NCBI RefSeq assembly: GCF_000621865.1
Contig: NZ_JHXE01000015.1
Span: forward strand, 1 to 64,000
Source of the DNA: Pseudobutyrivibrio sp. MD2005
GTDB lineage: Bacteria; Bacillota; Clostridia; Lachnospirales; Lachnospiraceae
Direction: 5' to 3'
DNA length: 64,000 nt
Below the pieces are notes generated by a model. That model ran no database searches. It was not told the DNA's origin and worked only from the letters and a program-made list of their open reading frames with translations. Positions 8,255 through 15,340 of this stretch are shown here, piece after piece; within the stretch, counting starts at the first letter, position 1; each line of letters starts with the position of its first letter. Position numbers and translations under genes: made by a program.

Positions 8255-9050
8255 TGGTATACAGATTATTGAAATAATAATTTTGATATTTGTGCTAATA
8301 ATCCCTAATATTTGTAATATAAAAGGTATGTTCTCAGACTATCTAAAGGCAAATATAATAGAGCCAGATAACGTCTTTTATATTCTGCTTTTAAGTAGTA
8401 GTAATGTTGTAATAGGAATAGTTTTATGTGTTATTGTGCTTCGTATATTTAGAAAATATAATCATGATAGTGTGATGATGAACAGAGTAAATACATATCA
8501 TTCCTATCACTATTGGTGGTTCTGGTTTTCGGCTAAAGTGCTGAACATAAGAAAGTGTAATTTGAAAAAAGTTCCGCAGTATATGCAAATTAAAATAGTT
8601 GTTAATGAATTATTTGATGATTTTCCAATTGATGATAACGATTACCCTGAAGATAAAGCAGAAGTAAAAATAGAAAGAAAAAACTTCAAGAATGGAAATA
8701 TTCCTAAAGAGATAAATTTTGTAATCGAAGATACATATCCTATAGAATACCGCCAGCTTCCACGCCTGAAAGCTAGTTTGCCTACCATTAGGGTGTACAG
8801 AGAGCGGGGGAATGATTTGAGTAGGCATTACAGTCCAGAGTTAATACAAACGGTGTCATCAGAATTAAGGCAACTTCCAGAGGGTATAACGGTTAATATA
8901 TTTGCTACGTTGAATCCGAAGAATATGTTGTATATTGCAAGAAATGCATTAGCGATGGCAGAAAGAGGAAATGTAAAACATTTATATGTATTTCAACAAA
9001 AGAGTATTGATGGCCGCCACTTCAATGATAATGGAAAGAAGATTTACTAA
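8223..9050 (+). CDS. CBASS membrane effector, two TM segments plus sensor domain
   Basis: A 275-aa protein overlapping cap3 by 32 bases and closing the operon. It has two hydrophobic helices, about residues 13-32 and 51-75, then a soluble domain of about 195 residues. The distal part (ITVNIFATLNPKNMLYIARN, then GNVKHLYVF) has the alternating strand-helix character of the end of SAVED domains, which bind cyclic oligonucleotides; this would make it a Cap14-like TM-SAVED effector. That match is only by eye and a different sensor fold remains possible. By analogy the activated protein would oligomerise and damage the inner membrane, killing the infected cell. It is the least conserved-looking member of the operon. 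Confidence 0.72.
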   Translation: MKRLLKIIEDNGIQIIEIIILIFVLIIPNICNIKGMFSDYLKANIIEPDNVFYILLLSSSNVVIGIVLCVIVLRIFRKYNHDSVMMNRVNTYHSYHYWWFWFSAKVLNIRKCNLKKVPQYMQIKIVVNELFDDFPIDDNDYPEDKAEVKIERKNFKNGNIPKEINFVIEDTYPIEYRQLPRLKASLPTIRVYRERGNDLSRHYSPELIQTVSSELRQLPEGITVNIFATLNPKNMLYIARNALAMAERGNVKHLYVFQQKSIDGRHFNDNGKKIY

Positions 9051-9123
9051 TTTCAGCATCAAAGACTCCTCTAATTATATAATTTAGGATATTTACGAAT
9101 ATAAAGAATAAAACTGCGAATTT

Positions 9124-9153
9124 GCCTGTCCCTAAATTGGGACAGGCTTTTTG
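9124..9153 (+). terminator. terminator of the CBASS operon
   Basis: A perfect 9-bp GC-rich stem (GCCTGTCCC with GGGACAGGC), loop TAAATT, then five Ts. Confidence 0.9.
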
Positions 9154-9230
9154 TTACAATAGGTATCATAAAAGGGGGAGTGCACGATTTTCGCGGCTGT
9201 CAGAAATTTTCGATATTTTGTAGATTATTG

Positions 9231-9259
9231 TTGCAAACAAGTGTTTGTGGTGATATACT
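9231..9259 (+). promoter_or_regulatory. promoter with embedded operator of the LexA-like gene
   Basis: TTGCAA (9231-9236), a 17-bp spacer and TATACT (9254-9259) make a strong sigma-A promoter. Overlapping the -35 and spacer is the perfect dyad CAAACA-AG-TGTTTG (9234-9247). A repressor bound there would block polymerase, so autoregulation by the S24 repressor encoded downstream is likely. The spacing differs from the usual Firmicute GAAC-N4-GTTC SOS box. Confidence 0.7.
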
Positions 9260-9311
9260 TTCAAATAGGAAGTAACGAAAGCAGATTGCTTCCTTTAGAA
9301 AGGAGCGGCGT

Positions 9312-9914
9312 ATGAGACATAAATCTACAGAGCTTATGGGTACTATTAAGGCATTTGTAGAGGAATACTACAAGAATTATCGCCACTCACCGTCTACAAC
9401 AGAGATTGCCAATGCGGTCGGTATTGCCAGAGGAACTGCATATAAGTATCTGTTAGCCATGAGTGACAATGGCATGATCAGATATGATGGCCAGCATATT
9501 TCTACTGCGCAGACCGAGAAGGTTCAGACAGAGTTTACAAGCGTAGCACTTCTTGGTGCTGTTTCCTGCGGCGTTCCCACACTGGAGGAAGAGTACGCTG
9601 AAAGTTATGTGTCATTGCCTGTTTCTATGTTTGGCAACGGAACTTTTTTCCTACTTAGGGCGAAGGGCGAGTCCATGATTGATGCTGGAATCTCTCCCGG
9701 AGATCTGGTACTTGTCAGAAAGCAATCAGAAGCCAGGGATGGCGATATTGTTGTTGCACTTGTAGGGAATGAGAACACGCTGAAGCGCTATTTTGTAGAC
9801 AAAGAGAATCAGAAGATCAGACTTCATCCTGAGAATAAGACTATGAAGGACATCATTGTTTCAGACTGTGAGATTCAGGGTGTGGCTGTTAAGGTCATTA
9901 AAGACCTCGCGTAA
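9312..9914 (+). CDS. LexA/S24-family self-cleaving repressor
   Basis: A 200-aa LexA-like regulator. The N-terminal winged helix (SPSTTEIANAVGIARGTAYK, about residues 26-45) binds DNA. The C-terminal S24 peptidase has the catalytic pair S121 (GESMIDAGI) and K158 (TLKRYF). The probable self-cleavage site is C86-G87 in GAVSCGVP, a Cys-Gly bond as in UmuD rather than Ala-Gly. This would link the element it sits on to DNA damage. It is probably the mobile element's own switch rather than the host LexA, because it lies with a recombinase and phage-like regulators. Ribosome site AAAGGAG precedes the ATG. Confidence 0.88.
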   Translation: MRHKSTELMGTIKAFVEEYYKNYRHSPSTTEIANAVGIARGTAYKYLLAMSDNGMIRYDGQHISTAQTEKVQTEFTSVALLGAVSCGVPTLEEEYAESYVSLPVSMFGNGTFFLLRAKGESMIDAGISPGDLVLVRKQSEARDGDIVVALVGNENTLKRYFVDKENQKIRLHPENKTMKDIIVSDCEIQGVAVKVIKDLA

Positions 9915-10081
9915 TGTGTGCTAAACAGTTTTTACAGATCAGACCAGTCGTGCATTGATGATGGCAGTGTTGACTACACTACGGAAAGGCCATTATCGGG
10001 AGATTATAGTATGCTCATCATATCGGTTTCTTTCCCTTTTCCGAATGAGAGATATCAAGCTTGAAAGACAAAGGAGGCGTG

Positions 10082-10336
10082 ATGTTGATGAGTTCAGCGG
10101 AGGAAAAAATTGGGGAATGCGTGGTTTGCTGCCACAGATGTGGTGGATTTCTTATGGAGTCAGCTAGTACAACTTCGTATATGGTCTGCCCGGAATGCGG
10201 TGCTCGCCTTGTTGTGTGCGTGAAGAAAGGCAAGGTATCCGTATTCGATGATAATAGATCCGAGGAGGAGCTTGCTAAGAAGAGGCATGCTCGTTTAACC
10301 GGATACGCTGCGAAGCTTAACAAGTTAGGCAAGTAG
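10082..10336 (+). CDS. small zinc-ribbon protein, unknown function
   Basis: An 84-aa protein with two cysteine pairs forming a probable zinc ribbon (CHRCGGFLM and MVCPECGARL), followed by a charged helical tail (SEEELAKKRHARLTGYAAKL). AAAGGAGG lies upstream; ATG at 10082 is 4 bases from it and ATG at 10088 is 10 bases from it, so the protein may start two codons later. No specific function is recognisable. It lies between the LexA-like repressor and an XRE regulator and is probably part of the same mobile module. Confidence 0.65.
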   Translation: MLMSSAEEKIGECVVCCHRCGGFLMESASTTSYMVCPECGARLVVCVKKGKVSVFDDNRSEEELAKKRHARLTGYAAKLNKLGK

Positions 10337-10658
10337 CAATTAGATTTACAATTAAATATTTATGAGGATGCCAGGGAGATTGCTGGATTGGTCGTCAGTA
10401 TGGCGTTAAAGGACTTACAAATGAGTGACGTCTGGCATCCAAGAGTTTGTGAAGAGAGTCGTATTTACTACGGATAGATGCAGCCAGAGAGCATAAGACA
10501 TCTATTCAGATTAAAAAGGGCCTGCAAAACAGAAGCTTACTGGAAGATACGTATATGCGTATCAGCTGGTTTAAGTATTTGTTTTGCAGTGCTCTTTTAT
10601 TTTTGCGCTCTTTTTTCGGTTCGCTTCTGTTTTGGAAGGCACCGGAAAGGGTGTAGCT
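10337..10658 (+). other. gene-free stretch with two long dyads
   Basis: I see no convincing gene in these 322 bases. Two inverted repeats stand out. GGATGCCAG (10366-10374) pairs perfectly with CTGGCATCC (10432-10440). CTGCAAAACA (10522-10531) pairs perfectly with TGTTTTGCAG (10580-10589), enclosing a second pair GATACG/CGTATC (10546-10551, 10558-10563). These could be a structured leader RNA of the XRE gene or recombination or operator sites. Confidence 0.5.
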
Positions 10659-11018
10659 ATGAAGAAAGTAAACAGAAACAACGGAGTAATTGATGTAACT
10701 ACAGTTGGTGGAAGAATTAAAAAGTTACGTACAGATGCTGGATTTACCCAGGAGGAGCTTGCTATAGAACTTCATCTTGAGGGGAAGTCTGCTATTTCCA
10801 ATTATGAGAACAACAGCAGAGGTGTTTCAGCTGAGATGCTTACACAGCTGAGTCGCCTGTTTCATGTATCTGCTGATTACATATTAAACGGTGATTCACC
10901 GGATAATCTTGATCCTATTGTTAATGAAGCAATAGAGATTCTGAACAATCTGAAGACGGACAAGGCAAAGAAGTCTGCGCTTGAATTGCTAAGACAGATT
11001 CAGATTCTTGAGGGTTAA
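10659..11018 (+). CDS. XRE-family transcriptional regulator
   Basis: A 119-aa regulator with an N-terminal Cro/C1 helix-turn-helix: GGRIKKLRTDAGFTQEELA, then GKSAISNYENNSRGVSAEML and FHVSADYILNG (about residues 14-74). A helical C-terminal tail of about 40 residues may mediate dimerisation. I start at the ATG at 10659 (GGAAAGG eight bases before); the upstream in-frame extension reads as a hydrophobic shadow of the structured leader. It probably regulates the mobile module. Confidence 0.85.
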   Translation: MKKVNRNNGVIDVTTVGGRIKKLRTDAGFTQEELAIELHLEGKSAISNYENNSRGVSAEMLTQLSRLFHVSADYILNGDSPDNLDPIVNEAIEILNNLKTDKAKKSALELLRQIQILEG

Positions 11019-11156
11019 GGTTCACATTATGTGTACCTTATGTCCACATCCGCGCTAACGAATATAAGGCGCATTCCAATTAGACTTAAACATGTAAGAG
11101 TTACGAAGCGGCGCGCAGCCAAGTGACATAAACACAACTGAATATAGGAGGTGTAT

Positions 11157-11717
11157 ATGGCCACTATGGTTAATATCTATGAAAGCTACGGTGACAAATC
11201 AGCTAGGGAGAGGGCCGAACTGATTTATTCCAATTACTCTTCCTTCCAGGGAATCATCGAGGATTGCAAGATGAGACTGATCTACGAGATTAAGGCAGAG
11301 AAGGAAAGAAAGCGTAGCAATCACAAAGATGAACTTGGAGTCCGTATTCAGAATTTGGGTAACTATAGTAATCCTACAGCGGATGAAGCGGTTCTTGATG
11401 TAATGCTTGAGGGAGCTATCAAAGGACTGAATTCAGCAGAGGATGCTTTATCAGATCCGGCTCTGGTACAGGAATTCAAGAGAAGAGAGTATGTCATTGT
11501 AATGATGGCTGATGAATATGCTTCTTTCAAGAGACACCTGCATGCACTTAGTGTGAAGGAGCAGGAACTTATCATTCCGCTTCTTAAGCAGGAGAAGGAT
11601 TACTACACACTGGCAGAAGAAGCTGGTGTATCTGTTCCGGTTGTCAGAAGAAAGGCAAGCCGTATTCATTGTGAATTGATTTCCTACATGGAAAATTATT
11701 TCATTGAGAAGCTTTAG
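11157..11717 (+). CDS. sigma-70 region 4-like / ArpU-type activator
   Basis: A 186-aa helical protein. The C-terminus resembles sigma factor region 4 or phage late-gene activators: LSVKEQELIIPLLKQEKDYY, then TLAEEAGVSVPVVRRKASRI, a helix-turn-helix at about residues 135-170. There is no recognisable region 2, so it is more likely an activator than a full sigma factor. The ATG at 11157 lies five bases after AGGAGG. It is followed within 12 bases by a 52-codon gene and then the recombinase, a layout common in Firmicute integrative elements. Confidence 0.65.
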   Translation: MATMVNIYESYGDKSARERAELIYSNYSSFQGIIEDCKMRLIYEIKAEKERKRSNHKDELGVRIQNLGNYSNPTADEAVLDVMLEGAIKGLNSAEDALSDPALVQEFKRREYVIVMMADEYASFKRHLHALSVKEQELIIPLLKQEKDYYTLAEEAGVSVPVVRRKASRIHCELISYMENYFIEKL

Positions 11718-11728
11718 GAGGGATGGTC

Positions 11729-11887
11729 ATGAAGGAATTAAAAGAGCTTACATTTCCTCCAGAGGCTGAGGAAATGGCTATTAAGTATGCTGCTTTTGAC
11801 ATTATGAAGGAGCTTAACAAAGAAGGAAAGATAACAGACGAAGAACTGCGGTATATCGCGAAAAAGCGTGATTTACCAATTGAGTAA
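11729..11887 (+). CDS. small 52-aa protein of the recombinase module
   Basis: A short, charged, helical protein (MKELKELTFPPEAEEMAI...), ending KEGKITDEELRYIAKKRDL, reminiscent of the short SHOCT-like helical pair that often precedes recombinases. AGGAGG (11716-11721) overlaps the upstream stop and gives seven bases to the ATG at 11729; an in-frame ATG at 11723 is too close. Function unknown. The strong ribosome site and tight spacing support a real gene. Confidence 0.7.
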   Translation: MKELKELTFPPEAEEMAIKYAAFDIMKELNKEGKITDEELRYIAKKRDLPIE

Positions 11888-11905
11888 TTAGAGTAACCAT
11901 TATAT

Positions 11906-11947
11906 AATTAAGCTGTATGATGTACTCATAGTACTGACAGCTTAATT
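11906..11947 (+). promoter_or_regulatory. 42-bp dyad before the recombinase, att-site-like
   Basis: AATTAAGCTGT (11906-11916) is mirrored by ACAGCTTAATT (11937-11947), with an inner GTACT/AGTAC pair around CAT. Size and symmetry resemble attP sites of large serine recombinases, which often sit beside their recombinase gene. It could equally be an operator or a hairpin in the recombinase leader. No T tract follows. Confidence 0.4.
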
Positions 11948-11965
11948 GGGAATGCGAGGTGCAAT

Positions 11966-13660
11966 ATGGCGCGAAAAGCTGCTATCTACGCCCGTGTTTC
12001 TACAGAGCATGAGGCGCAGATTTCTGCACTGGAGAATCAGGTGCAGTACTATGATGAATTATTACAAAGGCATCCTGACTGGGAGCTGGTAGATAGATAT
12101 ATTGATGAGGGTATCACCGGTACGTCTATTCACAAGCGAGAATCTTTTATGAGAATGCTTCAGGATGCAAAAGAAAAGAAATTTGATCTAATTATTACCA
12201 GAGAGGTATCTAGGTTTGCGAGAAACACAGTTGATACACTGCAGCAGACCAGAATCCTCAAATCTTACGGCGTGGAGGTGTGGTTCACAGAAGACAATAT
12301 CTGGACAATGAATGATGAGGACGGAGAGCTTCGTCTATCAATCATGGCAACGCTGGCTCAGAACGAAAGTAAGAAGATTTCACAGAGAGTAAAAGCCGGT
12401 CAGATGATTTCATTTAAGAATGGAGTTCTGTATGGCAATGGTAATATCCTTGGCTACGATAGAGTAGGGGATAAGCTTGTTGTAAATAAAGAACAGGCTG
12501 AGACCGTGAAGAGAATCTTCGAGCTCTATTTATCCGGCAATGGTGTTCGTAAAATTCAGGACATCATGGAGCAGGAGGGCCGAAAGACTGCAACAGGACT
12601 TACCAGATGGCAGTCCGGTAACATTAACAGGGTGCTTAGAAATCCTTTTTATTGCGGACGAATCGTTTATCGTAAGCAATATGTTCCTGATTATCTGGTT
12701 CAAAAGAAAATCAATAATTTTGGAGCCGTTGAAAAGGTTTATGTGGAAGGCACTCATGAGAAACTTGTATCACCTGAAGATTTTGATCGGGCTCAGGAGT
12801 TAAGAGCAAAACATCGAATCGGAAAGCGTGATAAGAATGGCAGATCTGTTGGTCAGTCACCATGCAAGCATATCTGGGGTAACAAACTTGTTTGTACCTG
12901 TGGTCATGCTATGAACAGAAGAATCGCTCACAAGGCAAAAGATGGAAATCTTTCGTATATCTATCAGTGCTATGGACAGTTAAGAACAGGCACACCTGAA
13001 AGTAGAAGGAAGAAAGGCCTTGAGGTTGATGGAATCTGTGACAACTCATCGTTTATGGAATGGAAGTTGGAAGTTCAGGCTGATTTCATTTTTAAAAAGC
13101 TTTTAAACAATAAGGAAGCTATTTACCGTGAAGCAATGTCAATGTTAAGTGATGTGGCTGAGGTTAAGGCTCCTGAAAGAAATGATAAGGAAAAGCTTGA
13201 ACGAAACATGAAGCAATTGGATAAGCTGCATAAGCAAATGGCTAATCTTGTTGATATGTGTGCTGACGGAGATATTTCCAGAGAAGTCTTTCGAAGTAAG
13301 AAAAAGAAACTTGAAGATCAGATTTCGAACATTGAAAAGATTAATAGTGAGTGTAGACAGCAGATTTTAGAATTGGAAGATAATGAAGCAAAGGATAGAC
13401 GTATTGAAAGTCTTTCTGAGTTCATTAAGATGACTGCTTATGATTCCAGGGCTAAGATACCTGATACAGTGATTGATAACTTTGTTGATCGAGTGGTGTA
13501 TGATCACGGGGAATTCATTTGGTATCTAAATCCTGCCTTTGGAAATGAAGCATATAAGCAGACCACTTCCGATTGGAAAAAAAAACAACTGTCGACCGCT
13601 TCAAGTGATATAAAAGATACGTCATGTGCCTACACCAGCACAGGCAGCTATCGCAAATAA
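11966..13660 (+). CDS. large serine recombinase (site-specific integrase)
   Basis: A 564-aa enzyme that integrates and excises DNA between attachment sites. The resolvase-type catalytic domain begins AAIYARVST with the nucleophile Ser12, and has the arginine-rich SRFARN motif near residue 75. The recombinase domain (about 165-280) is followed by a zinc ribbon (CKHIWGNKLVCTCGHAMNRR) and a long coiled coil (about 400-480), the standard large-serine-recombinase layout. Full length and intact, so it may be functional. It is the likely mover of the accessory region upstream; the element's other end was not identified. Confidence 0.92.
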   Translation: MARKAAIYARVSTEHEAQISALENQVQYYDELLQRHPDWELVDRYIDEGITGTSIHKRESFMRMLQDAKEKKFDLIITREVSRFARNTVDTLQQTRILKSYGVEVWFTEDNIWTMNDEDGELRLSIMATLAQNESKKISQRVKAGQMISFKNGVLYGNGNILGYDRVGDKLVVNKEQAETVKRIFELYLSGNGVRKIQDIMEQEGRKTATGLTRWQSGNINRVLRNPFYCGRIVYRKQYVPDYLVQKKINNFGAVEKVYVEGTHEKLVSPEDFDRAQELRAKHRIGKRDKNGRSVGQSPCKHIWGNKLVCTCGHAMNRRIAHKAKDGNLSYIYQCYGQLRTGTPESRRKKGLEVDGICDNSSFMEWKLEVQADFIFKKLLNNKEAIYREAMSMLSDVAEVKAPERNDKEKLERNMKQLDKLHKQMANLVDMCADGDISREVFRSKKKKLEDQISNIEKINSECRQQILELEDNEAKDRRIESLSEFIKMTAYDSRAKIPDTVIDNFVDRVVYDHGEFIWYLNPAFGNEAYKQTTSDWKKKQLSTASSDIKDTSCAYTSTGSYRK

Positions 13661-13725
13661 GTAGGATGCTCACAGTGCCCTAGCTTAGATTGTGAGCTTT
13701 GTGTACAGTAATAATTGAATTGTTA

Positions 13726-13755
13726 GAGCCTGCCCTTGTGGCGGGCTCTTTTTGT
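13726..13755 (+). terminator. terminator preceding hairpin array 1
   Basis: GAGCCTGCC pairs with GGCGGGCTC around CCTTGT-type loop bases, followed by TTTTT. The same sequence, starting from ATAATTGAATTGTTAGAGCC, precedes array 2 at 33.5 kb, so the terminator is part of the repeated unit. Confidence 0.75.
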
Positions 13756-13756
13756 G

Positions 13757-14169
13757 AAGGTATAATCTTGGGCTGATATGGGAGGTAGTTATACCCTTTT
13801 ATAAATTATGAGGGACTAATATGAAGTCAAAAAGGTATAACTAGCTTAGGAATTTATGGAGGGTTATACCTTATTGTGGGTAATGAGACATTATACTGAA
13901 GTCAAAAAGGTATAACCAATGTGAGATTTTGCGGCAGGTTATACCTTATAGTGGGCAATGAGACATTGTATTGAAGTCAAAAAGGTATAACTAGCTTAGG
14001 AATTTATGGAGGGTTATACCTTATTGTGGGTAATGAGACATTATACTGAAGTCAAAAAGGTATAACCAATGTGAGATTTTGCGGCAGGTTATACCTTATA
14101 GTGGGCAATGAGACATTGTAATGAAGTCAAAGAGGTATAACTAAGAGCAATAATGATAGATGGTTATGA
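13757..14169 (+). repeat. multi-hairpin repeat array 1 (six hairpins)
   Basis: Six consecutive hairpins, about 75 bp apart, each with an AAGGTATAAC left arm and a GGTTATACCTT right arm (starts near 13757, 13832, 13907, 13982, 14057, 14131). The connectors (TGGGYAATGAGACATTRTA, then TGAAGTCAAA) are conserved too. Hairpins 2-3 and 4-5 are a 150-bp near-perfect duplication (13831-13980 and 13981-14130, one mismatch seen). The first and last hairpins match those of array 2. The final right arm is broken: it reads GGTTATGAC because the composite repeat begins there. The gene-free stretch 13661-14288 contains this array, its terminator, and the composite repeat that follows. Confidence 0.9.
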
Positions 14170-14292
14170 CTTCTTGCTGACAGAACAATGAAATTGTCAG
14201 CAAGAATCCTGCTTTGCAGGACATGAAAATAGATAACTCTATTTTCATGGTATTTACGATTCCTGAAAAACTGATGTTTTTCAAGAATCTAT
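14164..14292. repeat. composite hairpin repeat, copy A
   Basis: A run of four adjacent hairpins: CTTGCTGACA/TGTCAGCAAG, TCCTGC/GCAGGA, GAAAATAGAT/ATCTATTTTC, and GATTCCTGAAAAAC...TTCAAGAATC. A second copy at 18445-18575 is nearly identical through the third stem and differs in the fourth by paired changes. Both copies lie at the 3' ends of convergent or minus-strand genes, where they could act as two-way terminators. Copy A overlaps the last codons of the minus-strand gene ending at 14289. Confidence 0.75.
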
Positions 14293-15089
14293 ACCTTTTT
14301 GTCCAGCAGGTAAGCTTCAATGGTTCTTTTAATAATATCTTCGGTAAGTGGTGAATTAATAGTTTCAAAGGTACATATCAGATTATGGCCTGGAACATAG
14401 CCTTTATTGATATAAATATTAAGTTTGTTCAGTGCATTGAATCGATATTCAGGATTGTCCATCATTCCAAAGTGTTCCCAGATTAATTCAATGTCTTCAG
14501 AAGCTTTATATATTGTAAAATCAGGAAAATATATAGTTCCATTAATCTCGAGCCCACATTCATATCTAAATGGAATATTATAATCTGATAATCCACGAAC
14601 TATAAGCGTCTCTGATTTAGATCTTACGGTAATTCCAGCAGATGTTTTAAATCGAAGTGTTTCCTGGTGTTTGTCATTATGTATATAAGGTTGTGATAGC
14701 CATTTCTGTTGTTTTATGTAATTGGGATTTAGCAAGGGTTGAAGAAGATTACTATAGCCTGGAATGTTATAGAGTAGATCTGTTGAAGAGATTTTTGGAG
14801 TTCTATCTAATTTTAGTTTAATTGATGCTATCTCATTTTCAATTTCTTGTTTGCGAATCTTGTTATATCGCTTCTTGGCAAGGGCAGTTGCTAATGCAAT
14901 CTTTTCTTTTTTGATGTAGGTTCTTTTTACAGTTCCATGGTTCTTTTCTATTTGAAAATATTTGAAACCATTTGAAGTTTTCACCGCATTAAGTGACCCA
15001 TTAGGAGCTTTAGATAGTTCCTTGGTAATTTTAGCTAGCTCAGATTTTAAATCGTCAATTCTTTGCTCTTGTGATGAAGTTTTGTTCAT
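14289..15089 (-). CDS. PD-(D/E)XK-like orphan protein
   Basis: A 266-aa protein. The N-terminal third is a coiled coil rich in Lys and Glu (RIDDLKSELAKITKELSKA). The C-terminal half has features of the PD-(D/E)XK nuclease fold: SKSETLIVRGL with an early Glu, YFPDFTIY supplying the Asp, and IELIWEHFGMM, where E-x-H takes the place of the usual E-x-K. I recognise this arrangement from uncharacterised Lachnospiraceae proteins but no function is known. It is flanked by repeats and a broken gene and stands alone, suggesting a selfish or defence-related gene. The minus-strand ATG follows AAAGGA. Confidence 0.6.
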   Translation of the reverse strand: MNKTSSQEQRIDDLKSELAKITKELSKAPNGSLNAVKTSNGFKYFQIEKNHGTVKRTYIKKEKIALATALAKKRYNKIRKQEIENEIASIKLKLDRTPKISSTDLLYNIPGYSNLLQPLLNPNYIKQQKWLSQPYIHNDKHQETLRFKTSAGITVRSKSETLIVRGLSDYNIPFRYECGLEINGTIYFPDFTIYKASEDIELIWEHFGMMDNPEYRFNALNKLNIYINKGYVPGHNLICTFETINSPLTEDIIKRTIEAYLLDKKV

Positions 15090-15311
15090 TAATATCCTTT
15101 CTAAATTAATAGTAAAATCAGGGAGTTATCGCTCGAATGAGCATTTGAAAAACAACAAAAAATATATAACAAGATTTATGCTTAATCAAGAACCAAATTA
15201 TGATATATGTGGATTATTTTAATATGGTTTAGGTCATTTATACGAAGATGAAAAAGGACATCAAATTGAAGATAATAGAGGTGGAGAAGAATAGAATATT
15301 TATATCAAGAA

Positions 15312-15333
15312 CAGGAGGTACTTTGGTGCCTCC
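15312..15333. terminator. possible terminator near the TipAS fragment
   Basis: AGGAGGTAC pairs with GTGCCTCCT (one G-T) around TTTG, just beyond the 3' end of the minus-strand fragment. The U tract is weak. The rest of 15090-15340 shows only a possible 20-codon reading-frame remnant on the plus strand (ending near 15294). Confidence 0.4.
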
Positions 15334-15340
15334 TGCCTGG

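Noticed and set aside
10478-10693. 71-aa frame before the XRE gene
   Set aside because: It reads through the long dyad, has no ribosome site and overlaps the XRE start. It is best explained as a shadow of the structured leader.
13757-14169. CRISPR array
   Set aside because: The units are long hairpins with conserved connectors, inner units are duplicated rather than unique, and no cas gene is present. The same array recurs at 33.5 kb.
14962-15222. 86-aa plus-strand frame opposite the PD-(D/E)XK-like gene
   Set aside because: Mostly antisense to a better-supported gene, with no ribosome site and no recognisable domain.
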